Shown here in pieces: positions 33,214-51,280 of a DNA stretch of 64,000 bases. Source of the stretch: Burhinus oedicnemus (taxonomy: Eukaryota > Chordata > Aves > Charadriiformes > Burhinidae). The notes beneath the pieces are model-generated. The model saw nothing but the letters and a program-made list of their open reading frames with translations. It did no database searches and had not been told where the DNA came from. The stretch is from positions 1,013,655 through 1,077,654 of the forward strand of contig VFFE01009182.1 of assembly GCA_008921705.1 (NCBI GenBank), read 5' to 3'. How positions within the stretch are numbered: the stretch's first letter is position 1; each line of letters opens with the position of its first letter. A program made the translations under genes and the position numbers.

Positions 33214-33266
33214 CTAAATTCTTCCACAGAGTAACTCCACTGAAGTCAGCAGAGTTATGTTAAGGA
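33214..33266. mobile_element. Degenerate ancient amniote repeat (fragment)
   Basis: The stretch GAGTAACTCCACTGAAGTCA followed by GCAGAGTTAT matches the remembered consensus of an old amniote repeat (AGTAACTCCACTGAAGTCAA followed by TGGAGTTA). It is partly self-complementary. Boundaries are approximate. Confidence 0.45.
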
Positions 33267-33574
33267 TAAGTTCAACCTGATGTATGGCTTCCTGCTTTCT
33301 TAAGCGATACACGTGTTTGTGTGTGTTTTTCAGAACAGAACTGAAATATAAAACTTTGTTGGAGCTGAGACTAGCAGTTATCAAGCAACACAAGTATTAT
33401 GTATAAACTTGCATTTAAAGGAATAGCTTGCAGAATGAGACTCAGAATTAATGTATAAACAATGCACATGTATTGCCTTAGCTAAAATGAAACAAAGGCA
33501 AATTTAATACTGCTATTTAAGGAGTCTTTTACGATTTTTAAATTATTTCATTTTTTTATCTTTAACTATTTCAG

Positions 33575-33617
33575 TAACGTATCAGAGAGGAGGAGAGGCC
33601 GTAAGCAGTGGAGGCAG
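33575..33617 (+). CDS. ROBO1: ROBO1 exon 13 of window (43 nt), cytoplasmic tail
   Basis: Encodes Val599 to Gly612 plus two bases of Arg613 (VTYQRGGEAVSSGG). The acceptor is ACTATTTCAG and the donor GGCAG|GTAATT. It starts in phase 1 and ends in phase 2, so unlike exon 12 it cannot be skipped alone without a frameshift. The peptide is essentially identical to mammalian ROBO1 as remembered. No binding function is assigned to this short stretch. Confidence 0.92.
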
Positions 33618-35417
33618 GTAATTATGTGCTTTATTTTTAAAGCTATAAATTGTGTGCAACTAAAGTTAAGGATGCTAGTACAATTGTCCTTGTAAGTGAT
33701 AGCAGAATAACCATTTGCAACGATATGTTTTAATTTATTATATTAATTTATACATTTTGACCATATATTTTTCTGTTTAGAAGGAGGATATATGGTTTGA
33801 ATTTTTAGGTTGATTTCCAAAGAATGAGTCGTAGTATTTTCAGCTTTGTTAACCTGTAAAAACTGCATCTCAAAAACTGAGCAGCAGAGGGAGCACTTTA
33901 ACTTCAAAATAAAGACCCAGCTTGCCAGCTGATTAAGGGAGTAAAAGTAATTAAGTCGTGGCATTTATGAAGATTAAGAAATATAGCTGGCTCACAAATA
34001 CTACAAAGAAAGAAAACATTTATTGGAAAAAAGTGCTGAAGGCATAAACAGTTTATAAGGTGACTTTTTAAGAAAAATGCAAAAGAGTTAAAGCATCGCT
34101 TGCAAGAGACAGGGCACTGAAGGAGAGGGAAACAGGTAGGTTTTAAGTGTAAAGTCCCCTGCTTTGAGAACCTAGCCCATTCCAGATTGAGGATTTAACT
34201 AAAACATGTTTATTGGGTTTACGCTTAATGAATGGCAGTGGACAAAACAGTAATTTACATTTCCTGTGTAGAGGTGGAGTTTTCTTCAGGAGGCAAAAAA
34301 ACGGTTTTAGCACAAAGGCAGGTCACAGCAGTGTCACTCTAGTAGCACGCCTTTTTTTTTTTTCTAGGTCACATTCAAGGATGCCTTTTTAAAAGCATCT
34401 CAGTTAAAGGTTTGGCATGATGCTGAAATAAACTCTAAAATCTCAGAGAGCAGCTGGGTGATAAATTCCTGTATCAATTCCTGTTTCACAAGTGGCATCT
34501 TGTGATTCCTAATTTGCAAGACCATATAAAAATTAATATATAAAATTAAACATTCCCAGTCTACTGGAATGCTGTGCAGAGGCGAGGCGACTCTGCTGCT
34601 GAACCCAGCACGTTAAGAGCAATTTCAGATATCTCTGTCCAGCACTGTGCGCTGCTGTGTTGTCGTAGCCATAAAACTGTGGAGGAAAACCTCTGGAACA
34701 CTTACCATGTGATTTTTGAATGGACAAATCTGTAAATCACTGGGTTGCTGCCTTCACCCCAGGATAGTGAGAAAATAAGAGCGAACAGATATGAACCCTC
34801 TCTTTTCCTGACAAGGTTGTTCAAAAAGATACGCAGTTAACATCCTTTGTGTTCTTTGTGCCACTGTGCTTTCTCACTCTTCCCATAGCACAAGCTAGAC
34901 AAAGCACACTCACATAGACTCAGAGGACAGAAATGAACCCAGAAGTGTCTGCATCATATACAGGCATTTTGGTACTGCTAGCGAAGCAGCATCATTTTTT
35001 ACTGTCCTAGTTTTAAGGATCAGTGCCACAACCTAGCACTATAATTGATTCAAGGTGCTAATATCTATGCTTCTTTTGTTCATTTGCATATATAGCATTT
35101 ACAGAATGTATAATGTACCGTATTTTGTAGAACATGAAGCATACTTCTGCAATATTAAAAAAAATGTTATTTTTAACTATGGAACCTTTACTCTGATTTC
35201 CAAAATTACAGTTTTCACTTCCTTAAATTATGTTTACAATGTTTTGGAGAGGTTTAGCATTTTTGCCAAGTGCAGTTATCTGAGCATGTTAAAGCATTAT
35301 TCAGAATTCAAAATGTCACAGTGATATATTTCAATACCCTCCCCACTTCTATGATGGTGAAAAAATACCCATTACTGTGGCAATCCCTTTTCTAGACAGG
35401 ATTCAAGTAATGGTAGT

Positions 35418-35500
35418 TGTGGTGGATTGAGTCCAGCCAGCAGCTAGGCACTCACACAGCCACTTGCGCAGTCCACCCCTACCCCAGACCCAGTACAGTA
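35418..35500 (+). mobile_element. Probable degraded avian ERV LTR fragment
   Basis: Starting with TG, the segment reads TGTGGTGGATTGAGTCCAGC, then CAGCTAGGCACTCACACAGC, then CACTTGCGCAG. This resembles the 5' end of a family of avian endogenous retrovirus LTRs (TGTGGTGGGTTGACC..., with ...GGTGCCCAC... and ...CCGCTC...) as I recall it. No gag, pol or env remnant is visible around it. The 3' boundary is unclear; sequence to about 35700 may belong to it. Confidence 0.45.
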
Positions 35501-36950
35501 ATTCAAGGATTGAAGGAATTTGCTGCAAAGGGTAAAGATCTTTGGAAATAATGATCTCCGATCATCACCAGGTTATGGAGCTATAGTGCAAACATCTCAT
35601 GCCTACAGTTCCACCTAAATGGCTCCAATTAGTAGAGTTTTCCTCTACTTATATACCTCACACCACATTTCTTACCTGGCAGCAGGTGTGAATGCAAAGT
35701 AAATTTTAGAAGCAAAGGACCTTTAACTCTCTATCCAAAAATCCAGTGCACAGGTCTTAAAAGTGCTGAAGCATTATGGAAGGCTTTGTCTCCTCCAGAT
35801 GCCTTGAGGTGTACTTTCATTGTAAGAGCAGAGTGGTAGGGAAAAAAAGCAGGGTATTTCAGATCAGCTGGCGTGCTCACAGGACTACATAGCTGTACAT
35901 TTATTTCAGATTTACAAAAAATACTTGTTTAGTGTATATGTATTGGCTGGTATGTTAGCCGGACAGTAGTCAAGCCTCATCACCTCCTGTGTTAAATTGT
36001 CAGATGACATATGCAGTGCAGAAAGATATATACACATATGTATAGATCTCTTAAATGTCATTCTAAGACTATGGCTTAAGCCTGCGGCACTGACAAACTA
36101 TATCCCCTACAACTAACTGCACGCAGTTTGTATTCTCAACTTGCAGTTTAAGAGGATTAGCATATTTTATTTTTGAAGAGCATCACGTCTTATATTATGG
36201 AGACTAGGTTCTGCACTATTTCCAATGGAAAGTTGCCCGTTAAATCCTGTGATGAAAGAGACTGTGTTCCTTTTTCTTTTTTTTAATATATGACAGTGGC
36301 TAAAATTATCTATTTTTAAAAGCACCTTACTTATCAAAGGCAATCTTAACTTGTTAGGGGATCCTGCTTATATGGGACTGTATAACTTGCCATTGCATTT
36401 TTAGTGTGAAAACTGAAGAGGCAGCAAAGATTCTACAAAACATTCACCAGAGCATTTTTTCACACTCACTAGAAAAATTCAGCAACTTGGAAATGAAGGA
36501 ATGCTATTCTTTCTGCTGATGGCAGGAATACACTTTATTCCAAATGCAGCCAATATGCAGCACTGATATCTGGATATTTTTAAAGGTGTTGAGTATTCCC
36601 AGTTACTTTAAACTTGCTTAGGAGCTCCTGCTGTTCCACCCCCATAAAGATTAAGTGAGTGGCTTACTCATTAACAAAGATGTATCGCACACTCCGTATG
36701 CTTAGTGAGATCTAAATACTCCCAAGTGACAGAGGTTTCTGTAATCTACTGTTCCTTTTGATCCACCACAGTGGTACTATCACCAAGAATTTGGGAGTAT
36801 TCACATCTAAACTTGGCTCTTATTTCCACGTATCCATCTCACTTCCATGTGTGAATTTTTTGTTTGTTTGGCTTGCTAATTTCCCCTTTTTTACCTTGCT
36901 TTCTTTAAGAAAGGGAGAAAGGGCAGAAAAATAAAAATACAACTGTCCCA

Positions 36951-36998
36951 GGAAAAAGAAAAAAGAAAAAAGAAAAAAAACCAAACCCAACCAAAACC
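36951..36998. repeat. A-rich simple repeat (GAAAAA units, then CCAAA)
   Basis: Repeats of AAAAAAG pass into a CCAAACCCAACC-like tail. It is low-complexity and of no inferred function. Confidence 0.9.
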
Positions 36999-37228
36999 TA
37001 AGTGACAGCTAAAGGTTGCACATCAACATATATGTGTAGTTCAGCACACTGAACTGATGCTGTGCTTGGCAGTTCACTTCGAGTGTCTTAGCAAGGAACA
37101 GGTTATAGAGGAGACTAGAAGCCATTAAATAATTGAATCAAGCTGTATTTTCCAATGCTCTAGCCTTTAAATATCTGATATTAATTTATAATATCTAGCC
37201 TTTTGAGAAGAATATCATTGCAATGTGA

Positions 37229-43494
<6,266 letters not shown>

Positions 43495-43602
43495 ATTACC
43501 GGGTAAATGACAACATTGCTCCAACTATTCCATACAACCAGTCATATGACCAGAATACAGGTGGATCCTACAACAGCTCGGACAGAGGCAGTAGTACATC
43601 TG
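43495..43602 (+). CDS. ROBO1: ROBO1 exon 16 of window (108 nt), tail
   Basis: Encodes residues 777-812 plus the first base of Gly813: [20 protein letters not shown], then [16 protein letters not shown]. It contains several tyrosines in potential SH2-docking context (Tyr778, Tyr790, and two more in SYDQ and SYNSS) and a Ser-rich end. Both flanking introns are phase 1 and the length is a multiple of three, so it could be skipped in frame. The donor TCTG|GTGAGT is strong and the acceptor is AACTTGCAG. Confidence 0.95.
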
Positions 43603-46246
43603 GTGAGTATATACAGTGTTTACCAAACCTGAGATTTTTTGGTGTTTGGATGCTCTAGCGGTAGTTGGCACTAGTTACTGGACTTACAGAAGGGATGACA
43701 GGGAGGGACCCACTGACGATAATACAGCACAGAGATGTTAAACAGCATAAAAACTGGCCCAATAGGTGCCTTTATTTCTGTTACATCTTCATGGTTGCTT
43801 AGTGCCATCTAAATGTCAATCTATTAATTGATTGTCCAAAATTGTGAAAGTCATGAAATCAAGTAGAAGTTGAACTTCCTAATGTTAATGCTGTACTGGT
43901 TAATGTTATGGTCTCTGGATGGGCAAGTCACAGAAATTCCTTTTCAGCTGTCACCAAAAAAAAAAAAAAAAAAAGATCTTAATTTATGTATTACCTTCTT
44001 GGTACTTTACTGACTTCTCCATCTCTTGGGTCTACTCACCCAAGACAATCTTATTCATGAACAGGCTGAAGATACCATTTTTTAAACTAAACCCATGCAT
44101 TTTATTGAGTAAAAAAGCATGTGTGCATAAATACAATTTTTATAGATTTCAGTAGCTATATGTCAAAACTACTCCTGTACATCTTTCAAATGTAGTCAGG
44201 AGATAATTTAAGTTAAATTTTCTCATCAGCATCTCCTATGCAAAATATCTGAAAGTCCTTTGTAAAAACCTTGAAATAAGACAGCCTTTTGTGCTGAAGA
44301 GTGCTGACTAGGGCACTGAAATTGCACTCTGTGCTTTGGAACCACAGAATATGGTTTAATTCAAAAGTTATTACTTCTCATATTGGTATAACCTGTTCAC
44401 TTTCAGCTTTGATTTCTGTAGAGGTGTATGAAGTGTTCAGAGGTAAACCAGAAACTACCCGTAGGCTTTACTGTAAGTCTGATACTTAGCCTATGTTTAT
44501 TTGCATCAAGCCAATTATAGGATGAGTTATGGTTGCAATTCCCATCCCCCTGGACTTTACATATACTAATGAAGACTAGGGCTTTTGTTTTCACCTTTTG
44601 TTCTGCTGTTGCCGTTGATAGCCTAGTTGCCTTAATCCTAAGTTGCACTCTCATTTTAACCAAGATGACTGAGGCACAGCAGAGGCATAAACATGTAGGT
44701 GAGCCTGCTGTGCCTATGGGTGACCTGAATTCTCAGTGGCTGGGTAAGATATGCACGGCTCTTGATTCTCCCAGCGGCTCAGGGGTGTTCATCTGGGAGC
44801 CAGACTTTTGCCTGTTCCCAGGTCTGCAACATTGGGGTGTTGTGCTGAGCCTGCGCTCAAAGATGTTAAGACCTGAAATTCAGCATGAAAGTTTGTCAGG
44901 GATATGAGCCCATCCAAATTAAAAATGAGAAGGTGCCATTCTCCATGCTGACACCTATTATGGTTATTCATAACGCTAAAATTTTATAGTCCTATACCAT
45001 GGACTCCAGCAGGAATGAAGCAAGGTAACCAGAGGAATAAATTAATTGTGCTGAACCTAGTATATATCATGGTGCTTAGGGTAGAGGTGGTCACCTTGGG
45101 ATAGTCAGGGTCTTGCTTGACATACTGAGATACCAGAAAAATAGTTGTACGTAGCTAAAACATATTTGTATCTGGCACCTAATGTGGGACAGTAACAGGC
45201 AGAACTACTGTCTGTAAGAATGGAAAATCTGAGACAGCGGAAGTGAGGAAAAACGAGCTTCCTAAATCTCGCTGCAACATATTTAATCAAGTGTATAAAG
45301 CTCGACTGTGGTAATATAAAGCCACACCTGAGTTGAAGAGAGAAATGTGAAGGATTCTAAAACATACTCAAAAATACAGTGACCTTATCTACAATTAAAG
45401 AAGTAACAATAACAAAGGAGGATAAAAATGTGTACCGAGGGACAATGGTAGAGTCAGTTCTGATCACAACCATGTCCAAATATATAATTCAAGACCACCT
45501 GAATAATTTGTCTTATTCAAAGTTATTGGAACTGTTAAAGCTGCATTGTTGTATTATGAGCTATAATTTCCCAGTAATAGTAGTTGAAAACATTTGTGCC
45601 ATACTTCATCGATCTTCTTTCATCTTTTTTCTGTTATTTTAGTTCTTCTAGCAATTATTTTCAACTGCACCTGCCATTTAGACTAAAACTAGTAATTTCA
45701 TTGTGCCTAAAACGTTTCAGTGGACAAGTACAAATTACATATATTCAGTGACTTAATGCAACAGTGGAACTTTAATAGATCATATCTGTATCATATTGTA
45801 TTTTAGGTTCCAGCAATTAAATAGTATAAAGGCACTTTAGAAAATATGTCTACAGCTCATTTGTTTTAGATGATAATCTATAATGTAATTAATAGAAGTA
45901 GGAAGCTCACTCTTAATGACATTGCTTGTAAAATTCATTTATGGTTTTATCGCATTTTGGCTATTTATTAACAATTAAAGTTTTGTATCCCATGTGCTTT
46001 TTCCATTCTATGTAAAGTTTCTGGTTAAATTCAACTGCTTAAAAATGTGGAGTAGTTCTGCAAAGAAGCTACAATTACAAATTAGTGTAAAAAGGAGTAA
46101 TGCCAGTTTATTCCAACTGAGCACAACAGTAAATTCCCAGAGAAGTCAAGAGGATCTGGGAGGGACTACAGTTTTTTTTTGTTTTTCAAAGCATAGCAGT
46201 GAGATGCTTGAAAACATTACAAATAGGTATTGCTTTTTACTCGTAG
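43603..46246 (+). other. ROBO1: Intron 16 (phase 1, 2644 nt)
   Basis: GT-AG intron. It has a 19-nt A run at 43956-43974. A patch at 44660-44960 is less AT-rich, with a faint MIR-like phrase (GACTGAGGCACAGC). Open frames in that patch run on both strands without recognisable products. Confidence 0.8.
43956..43974. repeat. Poly-A mononucleotide tract
   Basis: Nineteen consecutive A in intron 16. No retroposed gene body was recognised immediately upstream. Confidence 0.95.
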
Positions 46247-46391
46247 GGAGTCAAGGGCACAAGAAGGGTGCTCGGACCCCAAAGGCTCCCAAGCAAGCTG
46301 GCATGAACTGGGCAGATCTTCTTCCACCCCCTCCAGCACACCCACCTCCCCATAGCAATAGTGAAGATTACAGTCTTTCAGTGGATGAAAG
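46247..46391 (+). CDS. ROBO1: ROBO1 exon 17 of window: tail motif CC2 (LPPPP)
   Basis: Encodes Gly813 to Glu860 plus two bases of Ser861. A basic stretch ([18 protein letters not shown]) precedes [17 protein letters not shown], which carries the CC2 motif LPPPP at 838-842. LPPPP binds the EVH1 domain of Ena/VASP proteins and links ROBO1 to actin-filament control. The exon ends [12 protein letters not shown]. The acceptor is TTTACTCGTAG and the donor GAAAG|GTAAGA. The open frame runs back past the acceptor, but that upstream part is not ROBO1. Confidence 0.96.
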
Positions 46392-46699
46392 GTAAGAAAG
46401 ATGAATACATCCTCCATTTCTCACTTTAATCACTAGTTAATTGAACAGTAATTTGCCCTACAAGCTGGCAGTGAGACCTTTCTTCAGTACTGTTCTGGTG
46501 CTCCTCAACTAGCTGTAGTGAGGCTATTTAGAGAGACCGCTTACTGACAGTGGTGTACATCCGCTCAGTACATCCTTATGAAGCTGTTTTCAAGAGCACA
46601 TTTAACAATTATTTTTTTTTGACTATTTATACGTGTATCAGATATGCTAATTACACAGTAAAAATTTAAGTCCTTATTTTCTTAAAAAATTAATTTTAG
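46392..46699 (+). other. ROBO1: Intron 17 (phase 2, 308 nt)
   Basis: Short GT-AG intron between the CC2 exon and the acidic exon, with an AT-rich 3' end (TTAATTTTAG). Nothing else is seen in it. Confidence 0.92.
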
Positions 46700-46951
46700 C
46701 TATGACCAAGAAATTCCTTGTCCTGTCCCACCTGCAAGGATGTATCTGCAGCAGGATGAGCTAGAGGAAGAGGAAGAAGATGAGCGAGGTCCTACTCCAC
46801 CTGTCCGAGGAGCAGCTTCCTCTCCAGCCGCTGTCTCCTATAGCCATCAGTCAACTGCCACTCTCACCCCCTCTCCCCAGGAAGAACTCCAGCCCATGTT
46901 ACAGGACTGTCAGGAGGATCTGGGACACATACAACATCAACCTGACCGGAG
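46700..46951 (+). CDS. ROBO1: ROBO1 exon 18 of window: acidic, Ser/Pro-rich tail segment
   Basis: Encodes the last base of Ser861 through residue 944, plus two bases of Arg945. The peptide opens [18 protein letters not shown]. An acidic run [11 protein letters not shown] (880-890) follows, then a Ser/Thr/Pro-rich stretch including [20 protein letters not shown]. The rest is very close to mammalian ROBO1, ending HQPDR. The acidic run is one residue longer than the human one as I recall it. The donor CGGAG|GTGTGT is moderate. A second frame open across this exon is a shadow of low-complexity coding sequence. Confidence 0.95.
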
Positions 46952-46990
46952 GTGTGTCAATGCAAATGTTGTGACAGAGATGTGACGAAC

Positions 46991-47047
46991 GTCATCCTGG
47001 CCCCGCTGAAAATTCCTGTTGAATTCAATGAGGCCAAGATTTTGCCC
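46991..47047. mobile_element. Degenerate ancient palindromic repeat (MITE-like)
   Basis: The segment runs GTCATCCTGGCCCCGCTGAA, then a short spacer, then TTCAATGAGGCCAAGATTTT and GCCC. The arms are imperfectly complementary. It belongs to the same family as the better-preserved copy at 52225-52294. Confidence 0.6.
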
Positions 47048-49183
47048 ATGATATTTATTCTATTAATATTTAATTTCTAATCCAGGAAGCTAGAACTATT
47101 TGTAACCTAAGAAATAGGTAATTAAGTTGCTTTATTGTTATACCATGGAAAGAAATGCAGTATATCACTTTACGGTACGTACGATGCTGACACAAGTTAA
47201 ATTCACAGTCATCAGGATATTAAAGTGGTATCGTTAACACAGCTTACCATATAATTACAGTTCCATTGTTTCCAATAGATTTACTGCATTATTACCATAA
47301 AATAGCATGCATTATTTCACAGTAACTGTGCAATTAACTTGTCACCAATATGTATGAATATATATAAATATATAATTTATATAACCTATAGATTTTCCTC
47401 TTCTCATAAATCCTAATACAAGAAATTATTGCTTGCAAAATTTTCTTAACATTTCCATCTACCCTTATCTAAAGGAATGACCAACATTAATAAAGATAGA
47501 TATTTGTTACAGGAAATTTTTATTTCTTCTCTGAGTTGCTTTTAGTACAAACTGTTTTGCATATACAGTCTCTCAGCTTCTCTTCCATAAAACAGTGAAT
47601 TCTGAATGAGGCTTTTTATGTATGATGCTTACTTGTCTTGCTCTTTGTTAAGAAGGCACAGCTTTTGCATCCCAAATTATATTTCTTTTATTGGTTTTTT
47701 TTTCTTCAGTGGTTTGCGCATATTGTTTATTACTACAAATATACAAACTTACCTGCAATATTCTAGTCATATTTTCTATTTCTAGTGAAGTGCAGGCCTA
47801 TAGTGATGAAATTAATTTGATCTTGATAAGTAGACTGTACAACTTTGATTTTATTAATATAGCTTACTGAACATTTATGGATGTATTTTTCCGGAATGTT
47901 TTTTTAAAAGTTAGTTCATTTTTATGTTCCCTTTTTAAAGTAAGCAGTAGTTGTTAATCTTTTTTTTAAAGGGCCTGTATCTGCTTTTACTTTTGCTCCC
48001 CACTTCTACTTGGTCTGCCTTGTTTTGTTTTCTCTGTTCTTTACGGTAACACTTGTTGTACTGTGTATCCTTTTCTCTTCGTCTGTCTTCCTGAGTCTTT
48101 ACAATCATTCTTTTTAGTAGTGGATAGCTAATAATATTTTCCTGCAATTTCCATTGGCCCTGATATGTCAAGTCACAGAAGTGTTAATTTTAATCACTTA
48201 CATTTTCTCGGTTATTTAGAGGTTAAACTAGCTGGACACTAATGGAAAAGGGAAATGCCAAGTGAGCAATGTGTTGTGATTGACTTTCCAGAACCTCAAG
48301 TACCATGTTCTGGAGAGTGTCAGTGCATACTGACATACAGAATGGAGTAGGCATTGGAGCAGATGTATGCAAACATGCATAACCAGCCAGCAACTGCCTG
48401 GAAAGTAGAAGGTTTGCTCAACACAAAGACTCATGGCTAGTTACCATAAATGTCATCAAAAGTAGTGGCAGAAGTATCTGGAAGGACATTCCAATTTAAG
48501 CTTCTAGGGCATACACCTTACTCATTGAGTGCACTGAAAAAATAGAATGTATATTTTGTTCTTCCTACAATGGTTAAGTCTAGCTTTGCTGAAAGTCTTA
48601 GAACTGTTAGTGACTACATTTGTCTTTTTTATCTTACTTTTTCAAACATTGTTTCTTTTCTTTTTGCTACATCCATCTCATCAGTTAAAAAAGATTCACA
48701 GAATTCTATTTACTTGATTTGTAAGGCTTGACTGACTCCCTTTTCCATCTAACAACGTTGATATGAGCCATGACATTGCTATTTAGGGGTTGGATGTACA
48801 GTGCTCAACAGTTGTTGCCTATTCTGGGAGAGAGTTTTCTGTTTTGAATATGGTGTGACAATACTTTCCAATTCAGAATATATTTTGAGTGGTGCTTCTC
48901 TGTATTGTTCTTGGGGGTTTTGCAAAATGGTGGGGGGTTAGTGAAAATAATGTCTAAAATACTATTTATCCTACTTTTTATTATCTTTACTTGTAGTTCT
49001 GCTGAAAATTATCTCAGTTTCTGATCAGAACCAGGCATCTAGAATGAGATTCTGGTGGTGATGGTGTACTGTAACATTTCTGTGTTTGGTCAGCTTGCTA
49101 GAAGTATAGCAAAATGAAATAGAAATCTGTGCTCTGGAAGAGTGGAAAAGCAGAGAAAAAACTAAAGATTTAGTGAGATAGCA

Positions 49184-49255
49184 GATGATGTCAATGTTAA
49201 AGCGAGAGCTGAGGTAGGAGACGACGTCGCTGTTAAAGCGAGAACCACTGCATCA
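49184..49255. repeat. Imperfect 36-bp tandem duplication
   Basis: Copies at 49184-49219 and 49220-49255. The first 24 bases agree at 20 positions, including an exact TGTTAAAGCGAGA shared by both; the remainder has diverged. The second copy carries additional CpGs (GACGACGTCGC). Confidence 0.85.
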
Positions 49256-50722
49256 GATAAAGTGAATGAAGTATTGTTAATTCTGTATGCCCGTGAACCG
49301 GCTGCTCTCAATTAGCTTACCCTCAAAGGTTGGCAGACCAGCTGTATTTTCAAGAACCGTAGCATATTTTGTAACCAGTTGCCTGTCTCCTAATACCAAA
49401 ACCTAGAGAACATGAAGAATGGCAAATATATTACAAGGACAGTTGTCACAAGAGCTTTAAATTAAGGCAGTAAAACTTTACTGGGCAAGGTCTCTAGTCA
49501 AAGGTAGGTAGAGGCACCCATGCAGCAATAGCTTCTAGGATTTGGGGGAGGGAGGGTTATCGAATGATTATTGGGTATATATCCCTAACTGGACCTTCGC
49601 TTCATTCTATTCGGTATTTAATACAGCAAGTGGAAAACAGCAGCTAGATGATGTAGACCAGGGAGGTTCCAGTTTGCTCTTGCCACAAAGTATTAGGTTT
49701 TTCCTTGCTAAATTTTCCTTTCAAAATTAGTAAATATTCCCATTTATTAAAATAAAAAAATTGCGTCCTCCCAAAAAGGAAAGATTTACTTTATGAAAGT
49801 AAATGAAGTATTAAGAGGGGAAAACTGACAAAGGAAAATTACTTTGGAAATTTTTGCAAAGCAGACCGCAGTAGAAATTCCTGGAAAGCAAAGCGAAAAG
49901 TACAGACGTTACTGCAGAAAGTATTTCTTCCTATCAGACAAATGGTAGCTAAAGAGCATGCCTGTGGCCCCGTGGAGAAAAACTGTTGACAATGTAACTA
50001 CCTGGGACTTCTGAGTGAAGTATTAACTAAACTGAAAGTTGATCTAATGATATCTGATACTTTGCCTCTTTAAACTGGAGATACCTTTACTGATGATTTA
50101 GGCTCTAAATAAATTAACTTATACATCTATATGCATTTTGGTATCCTTAAGATCTAGAACTAATGTTACAGTAGAGAATTCTTTCTTTATGTTATCACCT
50201 AGACCAATTTAAAAAATAATGAAACTACAATATCTCTTTTCATATCTTTCTGAATCGCTGGGGTGGATGGAAGGAAGATAATGTGTTTGGAGCAATCTAT
50301 TTGGATAGAGGCATCTGTTGACATTGATAGTTTCAAGCTTCTAGAGCAACATACAGACACTTCTTTTGCTCATACTCTCAAGGGTGCACAAATAATTTTT
50401 TTAAATAGTCACGTGAACTGTAACCACCTCTTTGCCTAGCTATACATGTGCTGGTTTAGGAAAAATGAACAGCTTTATGCAAAATAAGCCAATTTTCATT
50501 AAAATCAGTGATAAAGGAACCGTATTAAAAAATCAGATTTCTTTGTGGCAGATTTTACACTACATAGCTGTCAGTCAGTTCTGATCTACAGCAAAAATAA
50601 AAACTAAAAAAAACCCAACCAACCATGAACCTTTCAGGTATGAATTCTGTTGATTTAAAAAGGCAAGTCAAGCTTGTTGGGAAATAAAAGAAATACTTTC
50701 ATCAATCCGTTATTGTCTCTGA

Positions 50723-51280
<558 letters not shown>

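Larger units (their letters stand above)
30879..33574 (+). other. ROBO1: Intron 12 (phase 1, 2696 nt)
   Basis: GT-AG intron. Its first 80 nt are strongly pyrimidine-rich, a possible PTB-type splicing control region for the preceding microexon. It also holds a 14-bp direct repeat near 31076-31122, a small hairpin at 31531-31565 and two degenerate ancient repeat copies near 32421-32466 and 33214-33266. No gene is seen. Confidence 0.8.

Noticed and set aside
46780..46974. Second open frame across exon 18
   Set aside because: An out-of-frame shadow of the Pro/Ser/Glu-rich ROBO1 coding sequence.
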